Shown: piece by piece, positions 8,115 through 16,459 of the stretch
How the letters are laid out: each line of letters opens with the position of its first letter
How positions within the stretch are numbered: position 1 is the stretch's first letter
NCBI GenBank assembly: GCA_015064255.1
Contig: SVSP01000001.1
Coordinates: 1 to 64,000 of the forward strand
Direction: 5' to 3'
DNA length: 64,000 bases
Origin: Oscillospiraceae bacterium
GTDB lineage: Bacteria; Bacillota; Clostridia; Oscillospirales; CAG-272
The notes under the pieces: generated by a model
Database searches by the model: none
Seen by the model: the letters and a program-made list of their open reading frames with translations, nothing else
What the model was told of the DNA's origin: nothing
Translations under genes and position numbers: made by a program

Positions 8115-8178
8115 AAATTATTAATTCCTTTCAAATTCCTTTATTTTAAAAATTAAGTTTACTTCAAAGAAATATAAT

Positions 8179-8907
8179 TTATGTCGTGTCGAGTATGGTT
8201 GCTACAATGTTTTTAAGAAGCGGGTGGCTGAGATTTTCAAAGGCTTTCAAGTTGATCTCTCCTTTTGCGAGTATATTAAACCATACTGCGGCGGCAGTAA
8301 ATCTTCCGTAATCGAGCGAAAGATGGAATCCGTCGCGGCAGAGTGATTTTCCACCGTTTTCGTAATCAAATTCGGGCAGGGTTTCGCGAAGCTTCTGTAT
8401 TACAGTACCTACGGGTATAATTTCCGCACCGATAAGCTTTGACGCCATTTCACTTGAATCTCTGAGTCTTCTGAACATTTCCCTTTGATCGTTATTATAC
8501 TTAGGAAAGTCTGCGTGTGCAGAGTCAAGCTCGTAAGACCAGGTCTGATGAAAATATATTTTTGCCTGAGGAGCGTTTTTGCGTACGAAATCTGCAAGCT
8601 CGGTTACGTACGGAATATAGGATTGCGGCTGACCGCTGAATCCGCTTGCCTGCTGAAGGGTTACTACGTCCCAGCAGTCAAGTGTAATAGCCTCGTTAAG
8701 CGATATTTTTCTCTCGCACGGTCCGCCGTTGCGCTCAAGGTCATAGTCTTCAGCACCGGAGAGCATATTGTCGTAATGACGTCTTAAGCTGCATCCGCCG
8801 ATATAGAGGTTTACCGTTTCCATATCAAATCCGCTTGCTTGTGCTATTTTGTGAAGATACTTATGCGCGTCCTGCGAAAAACTGTTTCCGATAGATAGAA
8901 TTTTCAA
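8179..8907 (-). CDS. SGNH-type hydrolase (DUF4886-like)
   Basis: 242 residues, no signal peptide. The N-terminal ILSIGNSFSQDA carries the block I serine region, VVTLQQASGFSG resembles the block V-like segment of DUF4886 proteins, and SLCRDGFHLS near the C-terminus provides the Asp-x-x-His pair. Such proteins are often carbohydrate esterases; the substrate here is unknown. The start is a TTG codon with AAGGTGAT about 5 bases upstream, on the minus strand. It is probably the first gene of a two-gene unit with the DMT transporter. Confidence 0.75.
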   Translation of the reverse strand: MKILSIGNSFSQDAHKYLHKIAQASGFDMETVNLYIGGCSLRRHYDNMLSGAEDYDLERNGGPCERKISLNEAITLDCWDVVTLQQASGFSGQPQSYIPYVTELADFVRKNAPQAKIYFHQTWSYELDSAHADFPKYNNDQREMFRRLRDSSEMASKLIGAEIIPVGTVIQKLRETLPEFDYENGGKSLCRDGFHLSLDYGRFTAAAVWFNILAKGEINLKAFENLSHPLLKNIVATILDTT

Positions 8908-9010
8908 ATTATCACCTTCTCATTGATTCTGTTGATCTGTGTAATTTTTATAATGAAAAAGTCATTTCTCAAAAATATGATGAGGTAATTATATCATAAT
9001 CTTCTTGTTT

Positions 9011-9040
9011 TTGCAACAAATTTTTTTAAAATCCTATAAA
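9011..9040 (+). promoter_or_regulatory. Possible promoter of the lysis-like pair
   Basis: TTGCAA (9011-9016), 18-bp spacer, TATAAA (9035-9040). The match is moderate in AT-rich DNA. It would leave a leader of about 200 bases before the holin-like gene. Confidence 0.4.
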
Positions 9041-9125
9041 AAAATACTAAGTAATACTTTTTGCTACTCTTTTGTTTGGCTTTTGAAGATAAAATAAGTA
9101 CGTATCCGCCGCAAAAGTAAGATTT

Positions 9126-9224
9126 GGAGGAGATGTTGCTTTATATTACGGAAAACATTTTGTTGATCTTAGGCTGAACCGTACATAGTTTTTTTGGCAG
9201 ATGATTTGCAAGATGTTTTCCGTA
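9126..9224 (+). promoter_or_regulatory. Structured leader with possible leader peptide
   Basis: TACGGAAAACATTTTG (9147-9162) pairs with CAAGATGTTTTCCGTA (9209-9224), a 16-bp stem with one G-T pair and a 46-base loop. The left arm lies inside a short frame: GGAGG (9126-9130), then TTG 9136 to TGA 9177, encoding 13 residues (L-L-Y-I-T-E-N-I-L-L-I-L-G). Translating that frame would open the stem. Regulation by this leader is inference. Confidence 0.4.
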
Positions 9225-9253
9225 TAAGACGGAAAAATCAAGGAGGAAATGAT

Positions 9254-9502
9254 TTGAACACAATGAAAAAGTTTTTATCAAGAAAATTTATACTTACGCT
9301 GATCTCATCGGCTTTTTCGATAGTTTTTGCACTAAGCGGGGTAGGCGGCGACGTTGGATCGGTCTGCTCGATAATTGCGCTCTTTTCCGCGCCTGTTATT
9401 TACGTTATCACAGAAGGTAAAATCGATGCTAAGGCACTTTCTATGTTGTCCGAGTCGGCAGATAAGGCATCGGATATAATGAAAAATACTGACACAGATT
9501 AG
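9254..9502 (+). CDS. Small holin-like membrane protein
   Basis: 82 residues. Two hydrophobic segments (FILTLISSAFSIVFAL and VCSIIALFSAPVIYVITEG) follow a basic N-terminus, with a charged C-terminal tail, the general pattern of small phage holins. The start is TTG 9254, because AGGAGG (9241-9246) is 7 bases upstream; ATG 9263 would be 16 bases away. It is followed after 41 bases by a peptidoglycan peptidase with a cell-wall-binding domain, which supports a lysis or secretion role. No phage structural genes are nearby. Confidence 0.6.
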   Translation: MNTMKKFLSRKFILTLISSAFSIVFALSGVGGDVGSVCSIIALFSAPVIYVITEGKIDAKALSMLSESADKASDIMKNTDTD

Positions 9503-9543
9503 GACAAAAGGAATATTATGGGTAAGGAGGGGAGGATGTAAAA

Positions 9544-10164
9544 TTGATAAAGAAATATTTTCTTTCGGAAAACAAAGATCTGAAACTTTCGGAAAATTTC
9601 AAACTTCGTGAGTTTGCGTGTGCGGATAAAAGCGACGAGGTGCTTGTTTCGGACGAGCTTGTTGATCTTTTGCAGAAGGTGCGTGAGCATTTCGGAAAGC
9701 CCGTGATAATCACGTCTGCATACAGAACGCCATCATATAATAAAAAAATCGGAGGTACGTCAAACAGCCGTCATATTACAGGTGAAGCCGCCGACTTCGT
9801 TGTAAGCGGAGTATCAAGTGCAAAAGTAGGATATTATCTCGAAGGTCTTGGCGTTTCGGGGGCAGGCATATACGTGTCGAGAGGGTTTGTACACGCAGAC
9901 GTGCGTGAAAACGGTAAATGGCGTGGGCTTATCTTTGACGGTAAGAACGGCAAAGAGGAAAATCTTTCAAAGTATTTTCCTACTGTGAATAAAGGCAGCA
10001 AAGGTAACAGCGTGAAGCTTTTGCAAATGCTTTTAAAAATCGATGACGACGGTATTTTCGGAAATAATACTCGTGATGCGGTAGAAAAATATCAAAAGGA
10101 TAATGATCTTGACATCGACGGCATAGCAGGACCGCTTACGTGGGAATCGCTGCTTGGTATATGA
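9544..10164 (+). CDS. Peptidase M15 with C-terminal peptidoglycan-binding domain
   Basis: 206 residues, no signal peptide. The M15 (VanY/endolysin-like) zinc peptidase spans about 20-130: SRHITGEAADF contains the SxHxxGxAxD zinc motif, and GFVHADV supplies the last His. Residues about 143-204 form a PG_binding_1 domain (GSKGNSVKLLQMLL and DGIAGPLTWESLL). Without a signal peptide it would need a holin-like exporter, supplied by the gene just upstream. TTG start with GGAGG 8 bases before it. Probably a cell-wall endopeptidase or endolysin of phage origin. Confidence 0.82.
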   Translation: MIKKYFLSENKDLKLSENFKLREFACADKSDEVLVSDELVDLLQKVREHFGKPVIITSAYRTPSYNKKIGGTSNSRHITGEAADFVVSGVSSAKVGYYLEGLGVSGAGIYVSRGFVHADVRENGKWRGLIFDGKNGKEENLSKYFPTVNKGSKGNSVKLLQMLLKIDDDGIFGNNTRDAVEKYQKDNDLDIDGIAGPLTWESLLGI

Positions 10165-10180
10165 TACAGACAATAGTCAA

Positions 10181-10215
10181 ACAAGACAGAATGTGAAACA
10201 TTCTGTCTTGTTTTT
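10181..10215 (+). terminator. Terminator after the M15 peptidase gene
   Basis: Perfect 14-bp stem ACAAGACAGAATGT/ACATTCTGTCTTGT with a GAA loop, followed by TTTT. Confidence 0.9.
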
Positions 10216-10216
10216 A

Positions 10217-10245
10217 TTGACTTTATATCAAATATCTGCTATAAT
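10217..10245 (+). promoter_or_regulatory. Promoter of the six-gene glycosidase operon
   Basis: TTGACT (10217-10222), 17-bp spacer, TATAAT (10240-10245) with an extended TGC before the -10. Close to consensus, 31 bases before the SCP2-like gene. Confidence 0.85.
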
Positions 10246-10276
10246 ATTCATAAAAATAAAGAAAGTGGGTATATGT

Positions 10277-11032
10277 ATGACAGACTCAAGAACACTTGCA
10301 TATATAAATCTTTTTGCCGTACTCGGAACATTGCCTTATCTTTGCGAGCTTGACAGTGAGGCGTCTGCTCTGATAGAGGGGAAGAATATCACGATTGGTA
10401 TTTCCGTAAAGGACGGACCCGAAGGAAGAATAGTATTTAAAGACGGAAAGTGTACCGTGCTTGAAGGCGCGGATCCTTGCGACATTAAGCTTTCTTTCTC
10501 GGCTCCCGATAAGTTCAACGGTATGATAGACGGTACATACACACCGATACCGAGAAAGGGCTTCCTTAAAATAGGCTTTCTTACGAAGAATTTTATAAAG
10601 CTGACAGATATACTCACAAAATATCTGCGCGCAGAGAAAAAGGATCTTGAAAATAAGGAATTTTTCGAAAAGAGTACGCTTCTTATGTTCCATCTCATCC
10701 TTTCTGCTATCGCACAGATAGGAAACGAGGACAAGATAGGAAGAGCGAGTGCTTCGTATATCGTTGACGGAACTGTGAGAATGTCGGCAGGCAACGATAT
10801 CGTGCTTTCGATAAAGTCACAGGACCATAGGCTTACTGCCATTCACAGCGCACCCGAAAATTATACATCCTTTATGTCGTTCGACTCGGTTGAAACGGCA
10901 AGAAAGCTGTTTGACGGCGAGATAAATGCTGTTGCGTGTATAGGCACGGGACTTGTACGTGTCGGCGGAATGATCTCACAGGTAGATAATATCAACCGTA
11001 TTCTCGATAGAGTCGCCCTTTATCTTGCATAA
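10277..11032 (+). CDS. SCP2-like lipid-binding domain protein
   Basis: 251 residues, cytosolic. The segment ITIGISVKDGPEGRIVFKDG, then CDIKLSFSAPDKFNGMIDG, resembles sterol-carrier-protein-2 folds, which bind hydrophobic ligands. The C-terminal half (AVACIGTGLVRVGGMISQVD) may repeat the motif. ATG 10277 is chosen because it lies just after the promoter; the frame stays open upstream to 10154, but that part crosses the terminator and promoter. The ribosome binding site is weak (AAAGTGGG). It is the first gene of the operon with an aminotransferase and GH39/GH28-like genes. Family call moderate, role unknown. Confidence 0.6.
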   Translation: MTDSRTLAYINLFAVLGTLPYLCELDSEASALIEGKNITIGISVKDGPEGRIVFKDGKCTVLEGADPCDIKLSFSAPDKFNGMIDGTYTPIPRKGFLKIGFLTKNFIKLTDILTKYLRAEKKDLENKEFFEKSTLLMFHLILSAIAQIGNEDKIGRASASYIVDGTVRMSAGNDIVLSIKSQDHRLTAIHSAPENYTSFMSFDSVETARKLFDGEINAVACIGTGLVRVGGMISQVDNINRILDRVALYLA

Positions 11033-11076
11033 GAGCCTGAAAGTGTGTGAAAAGTGTGTGAAAGGAAGATAACGAT

Positions 11077-12330
11077 ATGAAAAAGATATATACGTATGAA
11101 AAAAGCCGCGAGGCATTTGCGCGCGCAGAAAAGGTAATTCCTTCGGGAATTTACGGACATCAGGGTCCTGCCGAGGGTTGCTATACTCCGGTAGAAGCCT
11201 TTCCGTTTTTCTCGTCAAGGGCATCTGGAAGCTATCTCTGGGATCTTGACGGAAACAGATTTATAGACTATATGTGCGCATACGGGCCGAACGTTCTCGG
11301 CTATAACGATCCCGAAATAGACGAAGCGGCAGCCGCACAGCGCGCTATCGGCGACTGTACCACGCTTCCGTCTACGAAGATGATAGAATTTGCAGAGCTT
11401 CTCGTTGATACCGTAGCATCTGCGGATTGGGCATTTTTTGCAAAGAACGGTAACGATGTTACAACTATGGCGGTTATGGCGTCGCGTGCATATACACACA
11501 GAAAGAAGATCGTTTTCTTTAAGGGATATTATCACGGCGTTGCTCCGTGGACGCAGAAGATAGACTATTCGGGTGTTATCGAAGAAGACGTAATGCACAA
11601 TATTTACGTAAACTGGAACGATATCGAGGGTCTTCGCAGAGTCTTTGATGAAAATAAAGGTCAGATAGCCGCAGTTATCTCACAGCCCTATATGCACGGG
11701 AACTTTATGGATAACGAGCTTCCCGCAGAGGGCTTCTGGCAGGCGGTCAGAAAGCTTTGTACCGATAACGGAACGGTTCTTGTTATTGACGACGTGCGCG
11801 CAGGATTCAGACTTGATATTGCGGGCTCGGATCACTATTTCGGATTTGAGGCAGACCTTATCTGCTTCTGTAAGGCACTTGCAAACGGATATAACGTTTC
11901 GGCGCTTTGCGGAAAGGATTTTCTTAAAAATACGATTTCGGGAATGTCCTATACGGGAAGCTATTGGCTTTCTGCCGTTCCTTTCGCGGCGGGAATTGCC
12001 TGCATAAATAAGATGAAACGCATAAATTCTCCCAAAATACTTATAGAAAAGGGAACAAAGCTTAAAGAAGGTCTTATAGATGCGGGTAAAAAGTACGGAT
12101 TTGACCTTCACGTTACGGGCGTACCCTCCCTCTTCTATCTCAGAATTGCCGATGACCCGACGCTTATGCTCCATCAGGAATGGATTGCGGAGTGTGTAAA
12201 GCGCGGAATTTTCTTCACAAATCACCATAATCACTTTATAAACGCGTCGCTTACTGACGATGATATAAAGGAAACAGTCGAAATAGCAGACGAAGCATTC
12301 TCTGTCGTAAGAGACAGGCACGATAAGTGA
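11077..12330 (+). CDS. Class III PLP-dependent aminotransferase (GSAM-like)
   Basis: 417 residues. Similar in layout to glutamate-1-semialdehyde aminomutase and other class III transaminases: YLWDLDGNRFIDYMCAYGP at the N-terminus, KGYYHGVAPW, VLVIDDVRAGFRLD (the PLP-ring Asp region) and the lysine segment ICFCKALANGYNVSALCG. It is unlikely to be the tetrapyrrole enzyme, since no hem genes are nearby and the lysine region deviates. It may act on a keto or amino sugar released by the downstream glycosidases, by inference. 44 bases after the SCP2-like gene. Confidence 0.82.
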   Translation: MKKIYTYEKSREAFARAEKVIPSGIYGHQGPAEGCYTPVEAFPFFSSRASGSYLWDLDGNRFIDYMCAYGPNVLGYNDPEIDEAAAAQRAIGDCTTLPSTKMIEFAELLVDTVASADWAFFAKNGNDVTTMAVMASRAYTHRKKIVFFKGYYHGVAPWTQKIDYSGVIEEDVMHNIYVNWNDIEGLRRVFDENKGQIAAVISQPYMHGNFMDNELPAEGFWQAVRKLCTDNGTVLVIDDVRAGFRLDIAGSDHYFGFEADLICFCKALANGYNVSALCGKDFLKNTISGMSYTGSYWLSAVPFAAGIACINKMKRINSPKILIEKGTKLKEGLIDAGKKYGFDLHVTGVPSLFYLRIADDPTLMLHQEWIAECVKRGIFFTNHHNHFINASLTDDDIKETVEIADEAFSVVRDRHDK

Positions 12331-12444
12331 TATTTAAAAACGTATAAATAAACGGAAGTTTTGTGGCTTTCGCATCAAAACTGCGAATTTGCCAAGGCAA
12401 AACGCACAAAACTTCATAACCTCAAGAAAGGAATGGTCATAAAA

Positions 12445-13770
12445 ATGGTACGTTTGACAGCGGATTTTACCGAAAAGGTAAGACCTATGGGAAAAATTAA
12501 CGGAATGAACAACGGTCCTCTGCTCACGTTTTATGATGCTGCAGAAGAGTTTAAGGAAATGGGCGTTGATTTCGTCAGATTTCACGAAACACACTCTCCT
12601 TTGGGAAAGTGTATAGAGATTCCCTTTGTTTTTCCTGATTTTGATGCGGATGAATATGATGAAAATAACTATTATTTCGATGAGACCGATGCCGTAATCA
12701 AGGCGGCTGTCGATAACTCTATCGAGATTATGTACCGTTTCGGAATGGGTACGGAAGGAACTCTCCCGAAGATATTCTGTATAATTCCGAAGGACTACGC
12801 AAAATGGGCGCGTATATGCATACAGATACTGAAGCACTATAACGACGGATGGGCAAACGGATTCCACTACGGAATAAAGCTGTGCGAAATATGGAATGAA
12901 GCAGACCTTTACGATTACTGGAGAGGCGAAAGAAGCGAATATATCAAATTCTACTGCATCGTTTCCAAAATGATAAAGGAATATGATCCCACTCTCAGAG
13001 TCGGAAGCACAGGATTTGCTTTCGGTATTCCCGACGTACCCGCACCCGATGCACCCGATAACGTAAAGGAAAATTATAAAAGCAGATACGATTTCTTCCA
13101 TAATTACCTTGAAGCTGTCATAGAAACCAAATCACCGCTTGATTTCTTTGCTTGGCACTGTTACGTTTACCGTTCTTCTGCGTGCGTAAAGAGAATTGAA
13201 GGAATTCTCGACCTCCTGCGTGAATACGGACTTGAAAATATCGAAAATATCAATACCGAATGGGGACCGATAACTCTTCACCACGACGCTAAGGGCGTGT
13301 GGGATATGTCACAGCACGACACGATAAAGAGTGCGATAACATTCCTTGCCTCTATGATAGTTATGCAGAACTACGGAACGACGAAAGCGGCATACTATGA
13401 TGCAGACCCGAGAGGTGCATTCTGCGGACTTTACGAGTATGACGGCACAAGAAAGCACAGCTTTTACAGCGCAAAGGCTTTTTCGATGCTCAGAAAGGGC
13501 GAAATGGAATGTAAAACCGAAGGACAGACTGACAACGTAAGAATTTGCGCTTCTTATAACGGAGAAAAGGCGTACGTTGCCGTTACCTGCGAGGAGGCTG
13601 AGGAAGAAGTATCGCTTAAGCTTCTCGGACTCGAAAAAGCAAAGGTAAATTACTATTTTATCGATGAAACACACAACCTTGAACTTGTCAGAAAAGGAAG
13701 CTTCTCGGGACGCGCGATAAACCTTAAAATGCCGCGCGATTCGGCATATATCCTTGAGCTTGAACTTTAA
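12445..13770 (+). CDS. GH39-like glycoside hydrolase, paralog A
   Basis: 441 residues, no signal peptide, so intracellular. Clan GH-A barrel: the predicted acid/base is Glu152 in EIWNEADLYDYW and the nucleophile is Glu272 in NTEWGP. A small beta domain closes the C-terminus. The family contains beta-xylosidases and alpha-iduronidases; the exact specificity is unknown. The start at ATG 12445 (MVRLTADF) matches the paralog at 15117; an in-frame ATG at 12433 is an alternative. By eye it is more than 75% identical to the protein at 15117-16445. Confidence 0.78.
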   Translation: MVRLTADFTEKVRPMGKINGMNNGPLLTFYDAAEEFKEMGVDFVRFHETHSPLGKCIEIPFVFPDFDADEYDENNYYFDETDAVIKAAVDNSIEIMYRFGMGTEGTLPKIFCIIPKDYAKWARICIQILKHYNDGWANGFHYGIKLCEIWNEADLYDYWRGERSEYIKFYCIVSKMIKEYDPTLRVGSTGFAFGIPDVPAPDAPDNVKENYKSRYDFFHNYLEAVIETKSPLDFFAWHCYVYRSSACVKRIEGILDLLREYGLENIENINTEWGPITLHHDAKGVWDMSQHDTIKSAITFLASMIVMQNYGTTKAAYYDADPRGAFCGLYEYDGTRKHSFYSAKAFSMLRKGEMECKTEGQTDNVRICASYNGEKAYVAVTCEEAEEEVSLKLLGLEKAKVNYYFIDETHNLELVRKGSFSGRAINLKMPRDSAYILELEL

Positions 13771-13790
13771 CGAAGGGAAGTACTGTAAAA

Positions 13791-15089
13791 ATGAAAAGAA
13801 TAGTTTGTGATTTTAATAAGAAAACAGGTAAGATAAATCCTCAGCACGGCGCTGTGAACTGGCCTATCGGTTACGTACACGCAGAGGGCTCGCCTGACTC
13901 TGCCGATTGCGACAGAGCAAATGAGATACTCCGTGAAATTAATTTCCCTTTTACAAGACTTAAGGAGCCTTATAACAGAGGATACGTTAAGTGTCTTGAA
14001 ATTCCTTTCATTTTTCGTGATTTTTCAAAAGACGAAAATGATCCGAAAAATTATTATCTCTACAATACCACGAATTTTGTAAAGGACGCTGCAAACGGAA
14101 AAAGAAAAGTGATGGTACGTCTTGGCGCGCCGAGAGAATACTGGAAGTCAAGATATAATAATAAGCCTGCCGATTACGATAAATTCGCACGTATCTGCTG
14201 TAATCTTATCCGACATATCAACGACGGTTGGGCAAACGGAATCAACGCGGGCGTAAAGTATTTTGAAATATGGAACAGAGCAGACGATATAAAATGCTGG
14301 CCTGACGGAAGCTATGAGGACTATTACCGCCTTTACGAAACTGTTGCGCGTGCGATAAAGGATCTTCATCCGCGACTTAAGGTCGGCGGTCCTGCTGCGG
14401 CGTTCTGCGGTGGTGATAACGAATTCCTCAAAGGTTTTCTCGATTATATTGCGAAAAATAACGTTCCCTGTGATTTTGTGACCTGGAATTACTATGGCGA
14501 AGATGCTTCCGATGCCTTCAGACAGGCAAAGGAAGTAAGAAAAATGGTGCGCGACGCAAAGCTTCCGAAGAAGGTCGAGATATTCAACGACGAGTGGAGC
14601 TGTATAACACTTGACGAAACGGGGTTTATACAAGCGAAAAACACGAGAAACGAAAAGGGTGCGGCATTCGACGCGGCATTCCTTATGCAGATGCACAAGG
14701 CGAAGATGGATGCCTGCCACTATTATGAGCTGAATCCGGGACTTCCGTGGGGCGGACTCCTCGGTAAAGCCTGGAAAAGACCGCTTAAACCGATATATGC
14801 TTTCCTCGGCTTTACACGCCTTTACGCGCTCGGTGAGAGCGTAAAGACCTCTGTTGCCGGAAAGAACACCTATGCTATGGCGGCATCAAACGGAGAAAAG
14901 CAGGCTCTTATGATCTCCGTTACCGAGGATAAGAGAAACGACGTGGAAATAAACTTTGCCTCTTCACTCGAAAGAAAGATATATATCGTCGATAAAGACA
15001 ATGATTTTGCCGAAATAATGACGACCTCGGACGAAAAGGTGACTCTGAAAATAAAAGGTCATACCGTTATCTTTGCACAAACGGTATAA
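13791..15089 (+). CDS. GH39-like protein, paralog B, acid/base Glu replaced by Arg
   Basis: 432 residues, cytosolic. Same fold as its neighbours: FEIWNRADDIKCW, LKVGGPAAAF and IFNDEWSC. The position of the predicted acid/base Glu is Arg163 (codon AGA 14277-14279), while the nucleophile Glu268 is kept. It could be inactive, or use another general acid. It is clearly more diverged than the flanking pair. Twenty bases separate it from paralog A and 27 from the third copy, so it lies inside one transcript. A GGAAGTACTGTAAAA leader gives a GGAAG ribosome binding site. Confidence 0.75.
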   Translation: MKRIVCDFNKKTGKINPQHGAVNWPIGYVHAEGSPDSADCDRANEILREINFPFTRLKEPYNRGYVKCLEIPFIFRDFSKDENDPKNYYLYNTTNFVKDAANGKRKVMVRLGAPREYWKSRYNNKPADYDKFARICCNLIRHINDGWANGINAGVKYFEIWNRADDIKCWPDGSYEDYYRLYETVARAIKDLHPRLKVGGPAAAFCGGDNEFLKGFLDYIAKNNVPCDFVTWNYYGEDASDAFRQAKEVRKMVRDAKLPKKVEIFNDEWSCITLDETGFIQAKNTRNEKGAAFDAAFLMQMHKAKMDACHYYELNPGLPWGGLLGKAWKRPLKPIYAFLGFTRLYALGESVKTSVAGKNTYAMAASNGEKQALMISVTEDKRNDVEINFASSLERKIYIVDKDNDFAEIMTTSDEKVTLKIKGHTVIFAQTV

Positions 15090-15116
15090 CCTGTGAGCAT
15101 AGGAGATAAAAGTAAA

Positions 15117-16445
15117 ATGGTACGTTTGACGGCGGATTTTACCGAAAAGGTAAGGCCTGTGGGCAAAATGAACGGTATGAATAACGGACCGCTTCACCTC
15201 TTTTATGATGCTACGGAAGAATTTAAAGAAATGGGAGTGGATTTCGTAAGATATCACGAAACGCATTTTCCCGCAGGCAAATGTATAGAAGTTCCTTTTG
15301 TTTTTCCGGATTTTGATGCAGATGAATACGATGAAAATAACTATTATTTCGATGAGACCGATGCTGTGATCAAGGCGGCTGTCGATAACTCTATCGAGAT
15401 CATGTACCGCTTCGGAATGGGAACGGAAAACGCACTTCCCAAGATATTCTGCGTAGTTCCAAAGGACTATGCAAAATGGGCGCGTATATGTATTCAGATA
15501 CTCAGGCACTACAATGACGGTTGGGCAAACGGATTTCACTATGGAATAAAGCTCTGCGAATTATGGAATGAAGCCGATCTGTATAACTATTGGCCGGGCG
15601 AATATGATGAATATATCAAATTCTACTGTATTGCCGCAAAGCTGATAAAAGAATACGATCCGACCTTAAAAATAGGTTGCAGCGGATTTGCGGGCGGAAT
15701 ACCGATAAAGCCGTCACCGACGGCACCCGACAATATTAAAGAAAATTACAAGAAAAGATATGACTTTTTCCATAATTATCTTGAAACGGTTATAAAAACA
15801 CAAGCACCGCTTGATTTCTTTGCCTGGCATTATTATATCTACAACTCGACAGACTGTGTGAGAAGACTTGATGGAATTTTCGATCTTCTGCGCGAATACG
15901 GGCTCGAAAATACAGAAAACATAAACACAGAGTGGGGACCGATAACCTTGCACCGCGACTCAAAGGGCGAGTGGGATCTCTCGCAGGGATATACGATAAA
16001 AAGTGCGATAACCTGCCTTGCTTCGATGCTCGTTATGCAAAATTACGGAACTACCAAAGCGGCGTATTATAATTCGGAAATACTCAGCTCTTTCTGCGGT
16101 CTTTACGATTATGACGGCTCAAAGAAGCACACCTTTTACAGTATGAAAGCTTTTTCTATGCTCAGAAAAGGTGAGTATGAGTATAAAACCAAGGGTCAGA
16201 CAGATAACGTAAGGCTCTGCGCTTCTTATAACGGTGAAAAAGCATACGTTATAGTCGCCTGCGAAAATGAAGCACAGGAAATATCGCTCAGGCTCATCGG
16301 ACTTGAAAAATCAAAAATAAATTACTATTTGCTTGACGAAACACACGATCTTGAATGTATACGAAAGGGTGTTTGGTCGGGAAGAGCAGTAAATCTTAAG
16401 ATGCCGGGTAACTCGGCGTATGTTCTTGAGATCGAAGCTGTCTGA
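15117..16445 (+). CDS. GH39-like glycoside hydrolase, paralog A'
   Basis: 442 residues, a near-copy of 12445-13770 and of the same length. Catalytic pair conserved: Glu152 (ELWNEADLYNYW) and Glu272 (NTEWGP). ATG 15117 has AGGAG about 11 bases upstream; an in-frame GTG at 15093 is less likely, since the paralog also begins MVRLTADF. Differences from the first copy lie mainly around the entrance loops (RGERSE versus PGEYDE), so substrate preference may differ. No signal peptide. Confidence 0.78.
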   Translation: MVRLTADFTEKVRPVGKMNGMNNGPLHLFYDATEEFKEMGVDFVRYHETHFPAGKCIEVPFVFPDFDADEYDENNYYFDETDAVIKAAVDNSIEIMYRFGMGTENALPKIFCVVPKDYAKWARICIQILRHYNDGWANGFHYGIKLCELWNEADLYNYWPGEYDEYIKFYCIAAKLIKEYDPTLKIGCSGFAGGIPIKPSPTAPDNIKENYKKRYDFFHNYLETVIKTQAPLDFFAWHYYIYNSTDCVRRLDGIFDLLREYGLENTENINTEWGPITLHRDSKGEWDLSQGYTIKSAITCLASMLVMQNYGTTKAAYYNSEILSSFCGLYDYDGSKKHTFYSMKAFSMLRKGEYEYKTKGQTDNVRLCASYNGEKAYVIVACENEAQEISLRLIGLEKSKINYYLLDETHDLECIRKGVWSGRAVNLKMPGNSAYVLEIEAV

Positions 16446-16459
16446 TTTAGGGGAATACT

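Noticed and set aside
11077..12330. Glutamate-1-semialdehyde aminomutase (hemL)
   Set aside because: Same superfamily, but no heme genes nearby and the catalytic-lysine region (FCKALANGYNVSAL) deviates from the HemL pattern.
12334..13101. Long minus-strand frames opposite the GH39-like genes (also at 14964-15539)
   Set aside because: Both GH39-like copies give the same antisense pattern, as expected from codon structure.
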